DNA of 64,000 nt from Smallanthus sonchifolius. Its lineage: Eukaryota > Streptophyta > Magnoliopsida > Asterales > Asteraceae. Below are positions 11,151 to 22,582 of this stretch, piece after piece. The stretch covers positions 22,562,350 to 22,626,349 of the forward strand of contig CM042030.1 in assembly GCA_023525975.1 (NCBI GenBank). Direction: 5' to 3'. Each line of letters opens with the position of its first letter. Positions within the stretch are counted from its first letter, which is position 1. Made by a program: the position numbers and the translations under genes. The notes beneath the pieces were generated by a model. It saw only the letters and a program-made list of their open reading frames with translations, searched no databases and was not told where the DNA came from.

Positions 11151-14124
11151 AGTTCAATTTGTAATATTCCATAGTTCAGGGACTTGTAATTTCTATATTT
11201 GTGTAACCGATCGATTGTTATAAGCCATTAGTCGTTAATGACAAGGTTACGCTTGATTGAACAAAATTCTCCTTCTGATTCTCTGTAGATTCTATCATCT
11301 CTGAATTGGCTTATTCGATATTGTTGGTCAATTAACCAGATGAAGACAGGGTGTGTTTCTATATGTGAATGTGTCCCTCAAGAAAATAAGCGTATGAAAA
11401 CGAACTAAACCCATCAACCAAATTAATAAACAAAATTCAAGAGGGCAATTGCTTAATACAAATGTTAATTTATGTGATTAAAACTAGTTAAAAAAAACCC
11501 ACATTAACTTCTGAATCATTCCCTTTGCAGATACATAAAACCCCATTACTTCAACAATGAATTGGAAATGGCAACAAAAAAAACAAAACCCTAGATTCAT
11601 ACAATGCCGAGTTTACAAACCATTTGGTCCATTTCTTGTATTTCACCTGATGAGTTTTTAGCCCATACAAAATGCCCAAATCTTCGCGAATAACTTTAAC
11701 GGAACTATTCAGAGGAAGTAATCAGGCGTTCGTCTGGTTACATCAGGTTCTCCTCTCCTAGGAGCTGGATCAAACTGCAAAATTGAATCGTTTTAGATTA
11801 GGACGAATTACACCAAAAAGGTACAATCTTTTATTCAGTTTCTATTTCGGGGAATGCACTTTCGAATTTAAGAACCTGATGTATAAGTTTATGATCATTA
11901 GAAAGAACAACTTAAAAGAAAAAGGGTCAAATTGGCTTAGAGTCGGTGTGTTTTAATGCATAAAACCTTATGAACCATTTTATTAAACAGAATATTAAAA
12001 AATGATAAGAATATCTGACACCAATTATTTAAAAAAAAATATTGAACAGAAGTGTTCTGCGACAACCCAACCCAGCCATTCAACCCAATAACCCATACAA
12101 AAAGTTACCTGTTCTTGCCTGCTACCCAACCCACCCATGCAGCCCATTTTGCCACCTCTAACAGTAAAATAGCCATGCGTCAGGATGTATTAGGAGAGCA
12201 CAAACCTGGATAAATGTGTGGCCCATGCAATCATCAACTTCCAAGATAGAAGCCATGTTCCCACATCGATAGCAATAATTTGGTGCGCTAAAGATGGTGA
12301 CAACTTTTTGTTCCTGTCATAAACAAAAGATTGAATATAAGAACGTAAAATCATTTAAAACGGTGAAATGGCATGAATCAAAAGGGCCCCACAAGAGATG
12401 ATAAGGCCAAAGTAATTACATGTCCCCAGTTGAATCCCTCCATGACCAGCTGATGAGCTCTAGCAATAAGCTTTAGATTGTTGGTATGGTTAAATTGCTC
12501 AGAAATATCCTACGAAATAATTTTATGTCATAAAACAGTCGCATGATTGTAAAAAAACGAAAGAAAAGAGATTTATTACTTGGCCAAAGGTGTATCCGGC
12601 CCCACGGGGTGAAATTCCCCAACCACAACGGTCATCTGGGTCAGACCATAAAAGATCACACATTGGACCCTCGTGTGGGACCTCTTGCACACGATCAAAG
12701 TTTCTTATACTATCAAGTGTTTCAATTGAAGGTGACAACCCACCATGTAGGCAAAATATTTCCGATTCAACCTAAAAAAAGATGAGCATTTAATTGTTGT
12801 TATACATATACTAATAATAATATTGAGATTTATAATAGTAATATAGTAAAAAGAATGGAGATGTTAACCAATGCAGTCAATGGAAAATAGTCAAAGAGAT
12901 CTGTAAAAGTCTTCCAAACATTAGCACTGCCATACCTATAAGACAAATTCTACAATTATACACCAGTAACGACATCATGCATATAAGAGAAAAGTAAATA
13001 AAGAATAAATAGTAATTATCAACCCAAAATACACTCGTACTATTAGTAGCGTACTAGCATATTTTGCTCCATGAAATATTGAATTACTTTCTGGGTGCTA
13101 GAAACTCACTTTCGAAGGCATTCGTCATAAAATCCATAGACTTGAGTGATCTGTATACAAGAATAATTGTCAGTTCTGAAGGTAGACTAATCTAATATCC
13201 AGCAGGTGGGATCATTCACCAGAATATAATTTTGACTAAAATGATTAATACTCAACCACCGGTATATACAACCTCTGATTGGATCTGATATGAAGAGATA
13301 TATAATTTTTATCTATATTTACCGTTTTCGGTAACAGGTCAAAATGGGTGATTTTTGGTACGGGTTGGATTGACTTAAAACACTTTTTGTACAAACATTT
13401 AATTTCCTTATACATAAGTAGTGTGTCAAATAAGTTTAATACCAATATAACTTCTTGGATAAAATAATTAAGAGGTTTTATGCAGTAAAAATACATTTAA
13501 GGCAACTTTCAACCCATTTAACATGTTTCCTTTTAGTTATGTTTCTAAATAACCCGTTTGACCAGTTAAAATATAAAAACATAATCAGAATCGACTCACT
13601 TAGAAATAAAATACCTGACGACTTTCATGATTTCCTCTTAGAATTGTAATTCGCTGAGGATACCTCACTTTCAGAGCTACCAAGAGCTGAGGAAAAGGAA
13701 AATGATACAAAGTAATTTCCATCAATTTCATGAAACTTCATTGTAGAAATAAATACAAAAGCTTGTATAAAGGGTTGATAATATAATTGTATTATAATTC
13801 GATTTGGGTAGCAGAATAAGTTCCCTTTTCTCATCATATCAACTAGCGTTCTTGCTACTTCAACTTTGTAAATTCCACTTTTAATCAACTTTGATTACCT
13901 TATAACTAAAATTCCATTATCAGTTTACATGAGAATCAAGCATTTCAGCTTCCCCTTACCGTGACAGTTTCAACAGAATAATATCCTCGGTCCACGTAAT
14001 CCCCCATAAACAAGTAATTAGTATCTGGGCACTGCAATTGAAGATGAAACATATTTAACTATTTAAGTGAAATTGTAAAACAGTAAATTATATACATGAA
14101 ATAATAAGAGGTGCAATTAAATAC

Positions 14125-14197
14125 CTTCCCTCCTATTCGAAAAAGTTCAGCAAGATCATGAAACTGCCCATGAATGTCACCAAGGGCTCTTTACTGG
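14125..14197 (-). pseudogene. PP2Ac: PP2Ac exon 3 with an 11-base deletion
   Basis: The AG acceptor lies before 14197 and the GT donor after 14125. The exon starts PVKSP, then reads out of frame to a TGA. From GGTGACATTCATGGG onward the DNA again encodes GDIHGQFHDLAELFRIGGK, but in another frame. The family needs 12 nt (codons for V-T-I-C) between the Pro codon and the Gly of GDIHG; only one is present. Length 73 = 84 minus 11. The flanking introns are phase 0, so skipping this exon would keep the frame but lose the Asp and His of GDIHG, two of the metal ligands. Confidence 0.93.
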
Positions 14198-14267
14198 CTG
14201 CAAGAGACATCTAAAATGAAAAACAACATATTTCACATGTTCGTCAAAATGATTTAACATGTTTTAT

Positions 14268-14625
14268 ATATCTGTATAAAGCTACTTGGAGACGTATAGA
14301 TTTGATCTATATTTTGTAGGGTTTAATCTTGATCGGGTCAAGTCGGTTTACGGGTTTTGGATATGGGTCGGATTGGGCTCCAAACTTGCAGCAGAAGAAT
14401 TAGTCTTGAATCGACCGAATTACATGGGAAGTGGATGTTGAAGTGGAGTTTGTTGCTGAATAAAAGGGATATGTAGAATTGTTCTATTTTGCATGTGTTT
14501 ATTATTCTTTATTTTGCTATAAATAGGAGAAGCAGTAGTCTTTGTTTACTGCAGTTTTACCTTTTAATCAATTAGAGTTGTACGTGAGTTTTTGTGTGTG
14601 TTTTCTTGGGCCTGAACCAACATAT
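14268..14625 (+). repeat. Possible small solo LTR in PP2Ac intron 2
   Basis: A compact segment with a promoter-like TATAAATA (14518-14525), T-rich sequence after it and an ACCAACA end near 14625 resembles the layout of a short copia LTR. No target duplication could be settled and no internal coding is present. It may instead be ordinary intron sequence. Confidence 0.3.
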
Positions 14626-14936
14626 TTAAGAATGAATAATTGTGTACTAATAGAGCAATCAAAGCGACAAAAAGGTAAGAAAAAATTAACTCATACCTGA
14701 ACATTGCTTTCACCCATAAGTATCTCTTTTGCCTTCTCACATAATGTCTTAACCTACACCCACAGATAGCAAGTAACTTAACATTAATGTTTCTAAAAGC
14801 CTAACAACCATCATTAACTCAATAGCAGCAAATGCTTTCACTCTTCTTATTTAAGATTTTAAATATTTGCAGTGGGTTATTTGTTTACTTTGAAGAATAC
14901 AGTAAAGTTTTCATAACAGATAACATATTAGTTGTC

Positions 14937-15057
14937 CTCAAGGGACATCGTGGTGGTAAGGTGTCTTGCCTCTGTTCTAGAGGTCAAGGGTTCAAATCCT
15001 GCAAGATGCGGGTATAGGTGGTTTATAGGAGTAGATTAAGAGTTGTTCTAAAAAAAA
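14937..15057 (+). mobile_element. tRNA-derived SINE with long target duplication (PP2Ac intron 1)
   Basis: An A-box-like TGGTGGTAAGG (about 14951-14961) and a B box GGTTCAAATCC (14989-14999) are followed by a short body and an A-rich tail. The flanks GATAACATATTAGTTGTC (14919-14936) and GATAACATATTAATTGTC (15058-15075) form an 18-bp target duplication with one mismatch, typical of LINE-mobilised SINEs. Confidence 0.9.
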
Positions 15058-15734
15058 GATAACATATTAATTGTCAATTCATGAATATCTTTGTTTCTTA
15101 TTTCATACACAATAATATGATCCTAGCTTTTGGAAGATGTCAGATTAGGTGATAGACATAAGCTTGAAAATTCAAACATCCTAACCGCTGGGATTAACCC
15201 AGACAAGGGCGGGTCGGTAAGATGGGGGAACCTGGTTCAAATGGAGCTCCTCAACTATTAACCACCCATGATTGCAAGCATGCACAGGTCCTCAACATGT
15301 CTGCTACATTACATGTTCTCATGTTCCTTTTACTGATTTATTTTATTTTATTTCTTTAATGTCAGTTTTTTTTTCAATTCCAAAATTGTAGCATGAGTGG
15401 GGGACCCATGTTCTCTTTTATTTCCTTATGTAAACCGTAAAAGAGAAAAGAAAAGGATTACAAAGTGATATTATGAGAAGTGTTTAGTTGATTTCTCTCA
15501 AGTGTGTTTGAGTGAAATTAATTTTCAATTGCTAGTTCAAGCTTGGCATGCTTGGATGGTGTTCTTTGGAACCTAATCCCAAGTTTAGGTGGTGACTTCC
15601 GTATCCTAAACTCATATTAGACTGCCCTACGGTTTGATCGAGTGGTGTTTCTGTATCTCGGGTGACCCGTAACCTAGCCGTTTCTATTTGAATTCAAATT
15701 TTATCCGTTACCTAACCTGGTGCCTATCATTAGG

Positions 15735-16690
15735 GCTGTAAACGATTTGGGCTAGGCTTAAGCTTGACAGGGCTCAACTTGGCTTGGAAACATTAGGCTA
15801 AGCTTCAACTCTAGCTCAACAAGCCTTCATGATACAAGCTCAAGCTTTGCTTGAGAGGAATTTGAGATAGGCTCAAAATAAAAAACTATTTTTGATAATC
15901 AAGCTTAGTTCACAAATATGATCGACTGAACAAAGTAACTTTCGAATTGGACTGGGAAAGAATGCGAATAGGTATTTCAATTGTTGGACTAAATGAATAG
16001 GCAAGGAAGGCAAGGCACTTGACTGAAAGGCCCTACCCGACTCATTCTAAGGACAGGCTTAGCTCTAGCTATCTAAAATGAAGAAATTGTACAAGGGATC
16101 AATCCTATTTCACAAAGTAACTTCTCAAAGGTCGAAGGCGTAGTATTGATTACTTGTGTTGGACTACCTTTATAGGATAGATCTGATATACTGTTAGGTT
16201 TTGGTTGGACAGCTTGGTACGGAATTCACTCAGATTGACTTTATATATCGCATTTCCGGTATAGCATTTACTATTCGAGATTTCCGGTATGTAATTGACT
16301 CGTATATAAAGAAAGAAAGTCTTTCAATTCCTAGTTCGATATTCCAAATATTCCATTAGAATGTAAACATTATATTCGATAAAAAAACACATTTCAAGTA
16401 AATATATATACTACAACAAAACATGACCATAAGTCAAAAACCTTTTTAGAAAGTAAAATAAGAACATCCTTTGAAAATTCCAAGTCATGTATATTATAAG
16501 AATTAAGAAGGCTTGCAAAGAGGTCAAGCCGATCCTTTATAAGCTTGAGCCCAACTCATTACATATCTGGAGCTCATTTTTTATGCTCGGCTCGAATGAG
16601 TTCAAGTAGCTCGATAAAAGCTCAACTTGTTTGGGTTTTAAAGTTTTTAACATAATGTACATGCTAAAATTTTAGATTCTTTAACTAAAG
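15735..16690. repeat. AGCTCAAGCTT-rich repeat with internal unrelated block (intron 1)
   Basis: Sequence beginning near 15735 (TAGGGCTGTAAACGA) and sequence at 16520-16650 are both rich in GAGCTC/AAGCTT-type words, as in non-autonomous DNA elements common in plants. Between them (about 15910-16470) lies a block of quite different composition with no host-gene match that I recognise. Termini and target duplication are not clear. No coding frame is supported. Confidence 0.4.
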
Positions 16691-16924
16691 TTTTAAACAT
16701 AGCAAATGGTAAACATATTGGAAAAGTCCTACTAAGAAACTTATAAATCTCATATTTTGCTTCTGATAAAAACTACCAAATATCAATAACACGCAATTCT
16801 ACATTGAAAGGTAATAGGATCAAACCGCAGCATTAAGTAATGGAATAGAGTAACAAGTAAATAAACATGAAATGCTTCACCAATCGCATCACAAAAAGAT
16901 TTCATTTGAGGTCAGAGTAAAGAT

Positions 16925-17641
16925 TGTAGGATCGTAAGATTACAAGGTGATTATATTCTAGTTGATATTGGCGGAAACAATAGCAACCAACAAAGTAAAC
17001 AAGTAAACAGCAAGAATACTGATAAATGCACTGTTGTATTAAACTTCTGAGATTACAAGTAAAACTCTATCAAAAAGCACTGTGAAGGTATAGCAGGTAC
17101 ACAAAAGACACACTTACTATGAAGTGTTTACACAGTATTTATAGTAACTTAGAATCAAGACAGACCCTTGATTCTAAGGATCATATCTAACACAAGCCGT
17201 TGATCTTGTTTATTAATCTAAATTACACGCAAAGGCTAATCTAGATAACTTTACTGAAACGTCTTCTTAGGCATCATTATTTGCATGCTTGGAGAAGCGC
17301 GTTATTATCCTTTATTAGTTGCACCAGTGAGGTTCCTTCTGCTTGGAGTGTGGCAGTTGCTTTTGCAGAAAGGTGTCAGAGGCGCTTCACATGGATAGTC
17401 AGCTGCAACGTTTGGTCTTCAGTGAATAAAGCTATCAGCAGCAGAGATGAGAATAATGCTGCTGATAAGCCTATCAGCAGCAACTTGTGTTGAACGCTGC
17501 TGATAAGCCTATCAGCAGCAACAAGTGTTGAATGCTGCTGATAAGCCTATCAGCAGCCATATGTGTTGAATGCTGCTGATAAGCCTATCAGCAGCATTTG
17601 TACTTAGAATAATTTGGTAGCAATCAGTCTTTGGTTCTACA
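16925..17641 (-). repeat. 3' LTR of the Sirevirus in PP2Ac intron 1
   Basis: 717 bp, element orientation TGTAGAAC...GATCCTACA. Directly upstream (element sense) is a polypurine tract, AGGGGGAGTTT (17652-17642). It carries four copies of an inverted repeat (arms GCTGCTGATA and TATCAGCAGC, 4-nt loop) starting at 17458, 17496, 17534 and 17572. Compared with the right LTR it lacks one 8-bp ATTACAAG unit. Confidence 0.95.
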
Positions 17642-17652
17642 AACTCCCCCTA
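17642..17652 (-). other. Polypurine tract (plus-strand primer site)
   Basis: The minus strand reads AGGGGGAGTTT, ending immediately before the TG of the 3' LTR. The same motif precedes the LTRs at 3310 and 54843. Confidence 0.88.
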
Positions 17653-17689
17653 GACTGATGCAACCAAAATTCTTCTAATTACTTTGCTG

Positions 17690-20600
17690 CTGAAGCTTTT
17701 GCATGTGGCTGACTATCCTTTCAACCTCATAGCCTCTTGGATCCTTGCTGGGATTGTTAGTGGAAGTTCAGACAGAGTCTTGATGTCTTTGTGTGGCATT
17801 TTGTAGATTGCTTTGCTTGAACATCTCATCTGCTGCTTCTTTACATCAATCAGAGTGAACTCATCCAAATCAACATTATAGGACCAAGATACAAATGGAG
17901 AGTGGGACTTGAGTGGTTTGATATTTATGACCACATCTTTGCTAGGGTTGAAGTTATGTCTGATTGCTAGCATAAGATGTCTCCCACTCTCATTTGTAGG
18001 CTCATGAGCTTCACCCAGCTCCAAAATTCTTCTTAGGTCTGAATATGGTAGTTGCAGAACCTCATCAACAGACCTGTATGTAGATCTTCTTCTTTCAGTT
18101 CTCCCCCTGAAGATCTCAAACCTTTGATCCAGTGGATTGTAGGCCCAGTCAACTATGTTTCTTGAGTCTTCAGGTTCAGATGAGGGTTTGGATTTCTTTA
18201 AGGGAGGCTGTTGATGAGTGGGAGCTGGGTGGGATGATTTGGACTTGTTGGTTGGAGGAGTGGAAGGATTGGGGAGGAGAGTGGAAGGATGATGGACTGA
18301 GGAAGAGGTAGGTGAGGGAGAAGGCTTGGGTTTCTTTATCTTTGGTTTTTCTTCTTCTTTGATAAGTACCCTTTTCTTGGAGCCCTTCTTCCCTAGTCTT
18401 TCTTCCTCATCCTTTTTAACTTTGAAGTAGAGGGCTTGCAGGTTCATGAAATTCATGGGACCTAGCCTCTTTCCACTGTCTCCTCTAGCCTTAAGGAAGT
18501 CAATCATGACCTTCCTTTCTTCATGGGTCCGTTTATTAAAGGCAATGGTCTTTTTGGACTGTTGTTTGGCTTTTTCTTCTTCTTCTTCAGCCTTTTTCTT
18601 CTTTGGCAACTGACCATGCTGACCCATGAAGGCTCCGTAGACTTCTTTAGTTGATAGTTTCTCAAGGTAGTCTGCATCCTCACCTTGAGAGACTAGAGTC
18701 TTTATCCACTCCTCCCTCATTTCTTTAGCTAGTTCAGAATCGGTTATTCTGAACTTAGCTTCTTCTTTCTTCTTCTTCTCCAACTCTTCCTCTTCTCTAT
18801 TGAATTGTTCCTGCAGTTGAAGAGCAAGAGCTGCATCTTCTTCAATCCGGTCAACTGCAGGAATCTTCCTTTTTAGTTCATCCAGCTGTTTAGCATACAG
18901 CTGGATGGTTTGTTCTCTTAGGAGAGTGGCTGTTTTTCTTTCTTGAGCCTTTTTCAGGTCAGCCATCTCCTCTTCTTCTTCTCTTCTTCTTCTTTTCTCT
19001 TCCCTCTCTCTTTTCTCTTTTAGCAACCTCTCTTCATCTTCATCAGTCATGATTCCCTTTCCTTTGTTTACATTGGGTGCCTCTGCTTCAGCTTCACTGA
19101 TCACAACAGCAGATGATGATGCTGCTATTGGGATCTCTGCCTCAGCTTCATTGGCAAGTTGAGAGATTGACAAGGGACAGTCACTGTCTTCATCAAGTTG
19201 ATACTCAGGACCTTCTATTTCTCTCAGTTGATCCCTGATGGAAGATCTTGTGCCAAATGCTGCTGATGTGATGTCAACTTGTGGAGTATCTGAGTTGGAG
19301 TCAGTATCAGAGGTTGACACAGTCTCTTCCTGAGGAATCAGTCCTTCTTTTTCAAGATGGGCTTTGATGGTGACCATCATTGCCTGGCTCTCTAATGAGT
19401 TAATATTGCAGATGTTGGCTCTGAGCTGAAAAATCTTGAACAGGAAGTCTGAGGGCGGATGAAGGATGTTCCTGGTGTTGATGATGAGAGAGGAGCCGTT
19501 GCTGAGCAGAAGAGTGTGGTCAAGAGACTTAGTGCTCACCCAAACCTAGCACGTCCAAGTCCTTGGCCAGGAAGGCATATAGGAATCTTCGAAGGCCCAG
19601 AACTTCTTCTTCAGTGAGAAGACTGCTCCTTGTTATTTCAAGATTGCTAGGAGTCAGTCTCCTTTCTGCGGCCGCCGAGGATTCAGGATAAGCTACCCGA
19701 TGTGCTGCTTGTAGGAATCTTTGGAACCTGGGTAGATTATCCTCCATCAAGTCATAGAACCTGCCAATGGCAAGTTCTGCTGAGAGATCTGCTGAGTTGT
19801 TGATGCAGTTTAATACGTATAGCTGTAGGACTTGGAGGGCATTGAGAGAGTTCCAGTTCAGCTCTTCTACTCCGCTGAACTCCCATCCAATCCAAAACCT
19901 CTCAGCTGATCCATCATACCCCCAAGCTAGAATGGAGTCAAATTCTAGCTTCTTTGATGATCTGAATAGTTGGGGGGTTAAGGATTGACCAATGATGGCT
20001 GCTGCTTCAGGAAGGATGCTGAATGATGTATTTGTTTGTTCTGTGTCTTCAACATCATTCAGCATTTCATTGACAGCCCTGACGACCAACTTCCAGTCTT
20101 CAGATGTTTCTTCGTCTTCATTATCTGGGACTGGCAAGTCATGAACTTGGAAAAAAGCTGGCTTGAATTGTGAGCTTTGAATTACAACCTGCTCTTGAAT
20201 CCAGTCGTCAAGACTGTCTGTATCTTCTTCCCTTGAAACCATCTCCCCCTTTTTGGTTGCATCAGCAGACAGGTAAGCATCAGTTTGTGTGCCTACTGAT
20301 ACAAGAGAGGGAGTGGCTAAAATTGGGCATTGATGGGCTTCATGCATAGCGACTTGGTGTCGTAGTTTGGACATTTCAGCCTCTAGCATAGCCACCCTGG
20401 CCGTCAATTCCAAGTTAAGAAGTTTCAGTCTGTCCTCATCCACAGTTGTGGAATCCTTGGACCCAGATGGGGCCGTAGGCTGAGCCTCAGCATCCCATCA
20501 CCCGTGGTTTCTTGGCGCCTGGGATTCCTATCAGTGAGGGGAGTTTCCAAGGAAACACCCTCACCATGAGTTGCCGTGGTTGAGGTCTTAAGGATGTTGT

Positions 20601-21955
20601 CACTGTCCTCCTGGTCAGTTGATGGACCAGCAGTAGTGACAGCCTCTTCCACATCCACTCCATCATTACTCCCAGAGTGGACCTTCAAGGGTGAAGAACT
20701 TGGGTTGGGTGTTTCGGAAGCAAGACCAATCAATACCTCATTGATAGTGGTAGTTGGAGAAGGTATATCACTTTGGTCAGGTTCCTCAACACTTAAGTTC
20801 AAAGAAGATAGGAATGGCTCAAAGGGCTGTTCTATGGATCCGGGAAGTGATCCTAATCCTAATAGAGAGACTTCCGAAGGAGTCTCCCTAACAATGTGGC
20901 TTTCCCTTATGATATTCTCACTAGAATGTTGTGATTCTGAGTGAGGGATGTTAGCTTGGGTTTGGGCCTTGGAGGCAAGAGAAGAAGGAGTTCTCTTGCC
21001 CCTCTTCCTTGTATACTTGGCTGCAACCGGGGCCCTGTGTTCCGGTTGAGCAATCAAACTGTGGGTGAGTAATGTATGTTCGATCAAGGGAAACAGTAGT
21101 TTGAGTTTGTGGCAGTGAGGTGGAGGGTGTGGGATCAGTATCAGCTCGGTTTGCTGAACTGTCACCCTGGGCACTTTGCGTGTTCAACATTGTAGATAAC
21201 AATGGAACATCGGCCCCTGAGAACTTTGATGAAACTGTTCTCATGCTTTGAAAAATGTTGTTCTTATGTCCCAGAATTGAGTAGATTCTTGCAGTTTTTG
21301 AAAGATCTTGGTGCTCAATGTTGAACACTTCCTGCAAGAATCTTGGGTACATGAAGAACTGTGATTTCACCCCTTCTTGAAGGTTGTATCTCAAACCTTC
21401 AAGAATGAGGTGAGAAAAGTTGAAACCCTCCCCAGTTATCATACCGTGAATTGCCGACGCAAGTCCGGAGCTAAGTTGGTTCCAGCCACTCCTCTTCTGG
21501 GATATGCATTGGAGAAGAGTGTGGCAGAGATACTTCCATTTGGGACCCATGAGTGCCTTCTCTATCGTATACTCTGCTTGATTCCCAGTGTACCCTATGG
21601 ATACAAAGGTCCTCATGTATACGTCTTGTTGGTAAGAGATGGCGTCCCCTTCATCCTGAAGCTTGAGGTGTTGGCTGAGCTTTGCTTCAGTAATAATCAT
21701 CTCCTTTCCGTCTATTGTGCCTCTGATTTAGGGAGTGCCCTGTTCAGTAGAGTACACGGCTGAGCTCCAAAAATCTTCCATGTGGGAAGTGTAGATGGTT
21801 GGGTTGACTGTTAGGGCATGGAGGATTTTGGACCGACAAAGGAAGTCGATCATATCATCGAAACCTTCCGATTTCTTGCTCTTTATTAGGTATGCAGTGA
21901 GGTTGTGATATGGGGAAAACTTGTCGTTGGGGTTGTTTATGTCTGCGCCTGCCAT
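17690..21955 (-). pseudogene. Extra ORF downstream of pol (env-like position), broken
   Basis: A reading frame of about 1,400 codons starts at ATG 21955 and sits between the pol spacer and the PPT. Order: a conserved globular N-terminal domain (IDFLCRSKILHALTVNPTIY, then MYPRFLQEVF); a Ser/Pro-rich linker; a leucine-heptad segment near 20440-20350; a second folded region (FDSILAWGYDG, WIGWEF); a long Glu/Arg/Lys coiled coil (about 19060-18720); a conserved basic segment (FLKARGDSGKRLG); a Pro/Ser/Lys-rich tract; and a C-terminal domain near 18150-17800. Breaks against the copy at 1-3275: TAA at 21730-21728; frame change near 21050; loss of one G in a G-run near 20496; frame change near 19535; loss of one A near 17756. 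No membrane segment is apparent. Function unknown. Confidence 0.85.
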
Positions 21956-22129
21956 TTTTATGGAGTTGGAGGGAAGAGAGAAGGATGTTTGAATGGTGGT
22001 TAGTTATGGAGGGCTTTGAATGCTGTGGGGATGGGAGAGAAAGTGTTGGGAGATTAGGGTTTGAAATTGAATATGAAGAGGTTGTGGGAACGTTTGAAAT
22101 TATGATATAACGGCAGACGAAGAAAAAGC

Positions 22130-22560
22130 AACTTTACTTGTACAGTACAACCTGTTTCACTTTTCATTGTTACAGCTGTAAAACACTAGAGCAGTCATGG
22201 TAAAGACCGAGAGTAGTTTTTACCGCAGGTAAAAGTTAATGTAGACTTGTTTTACCCATCAGCAGCAATCTTGGTTGCTGCTGATGGTGTGCTATCTGCT
22301 GTAAACTTGGTTGCTGCGGATAGTGAAGTCTTTCAGCAGCAGATTTGGTAGCTGCTGACTGTTGTATTCATTCCGCAGCAAAAAGATTGCTGCTGACCGC
22401 CTTAAAGCTATCCGCAGGAAACTTGTTCCTGCTGATAACTTAAATCGATCAGTGGCAAAGGCTTTGTTGCTGAAGATTAAATCTGTCAGCAGTGAAAAAG
22501 TGCTGCTGACTATAACCTTTTATTAAGAACAAAAACATAGACATATTTACAAGGGAGGAT
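22130..22560 (-). repeat. Hairpin-rich spacer between pol and the extra ORF
   Basis: Non-coding spacer with a series of short inverted repeats built from CAGCAGC/GCTGCTG words. Examples are CATCAGCAGCAA and TTGCTGCTGATG with a 6-nt loop (near 22257-22286), and GTCAGCAG and CTGCTGAC with a 10-nt loop (near 22487-22512). They share their core with the LTR palindromes of the same element. A subgenomic promoter, a packaging or dimerisation signal and a protein-binding site are all open. Confidence 0.8.
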
Positions 22561-22582
22561 AAAAAAAAAATTGAGACATGTC

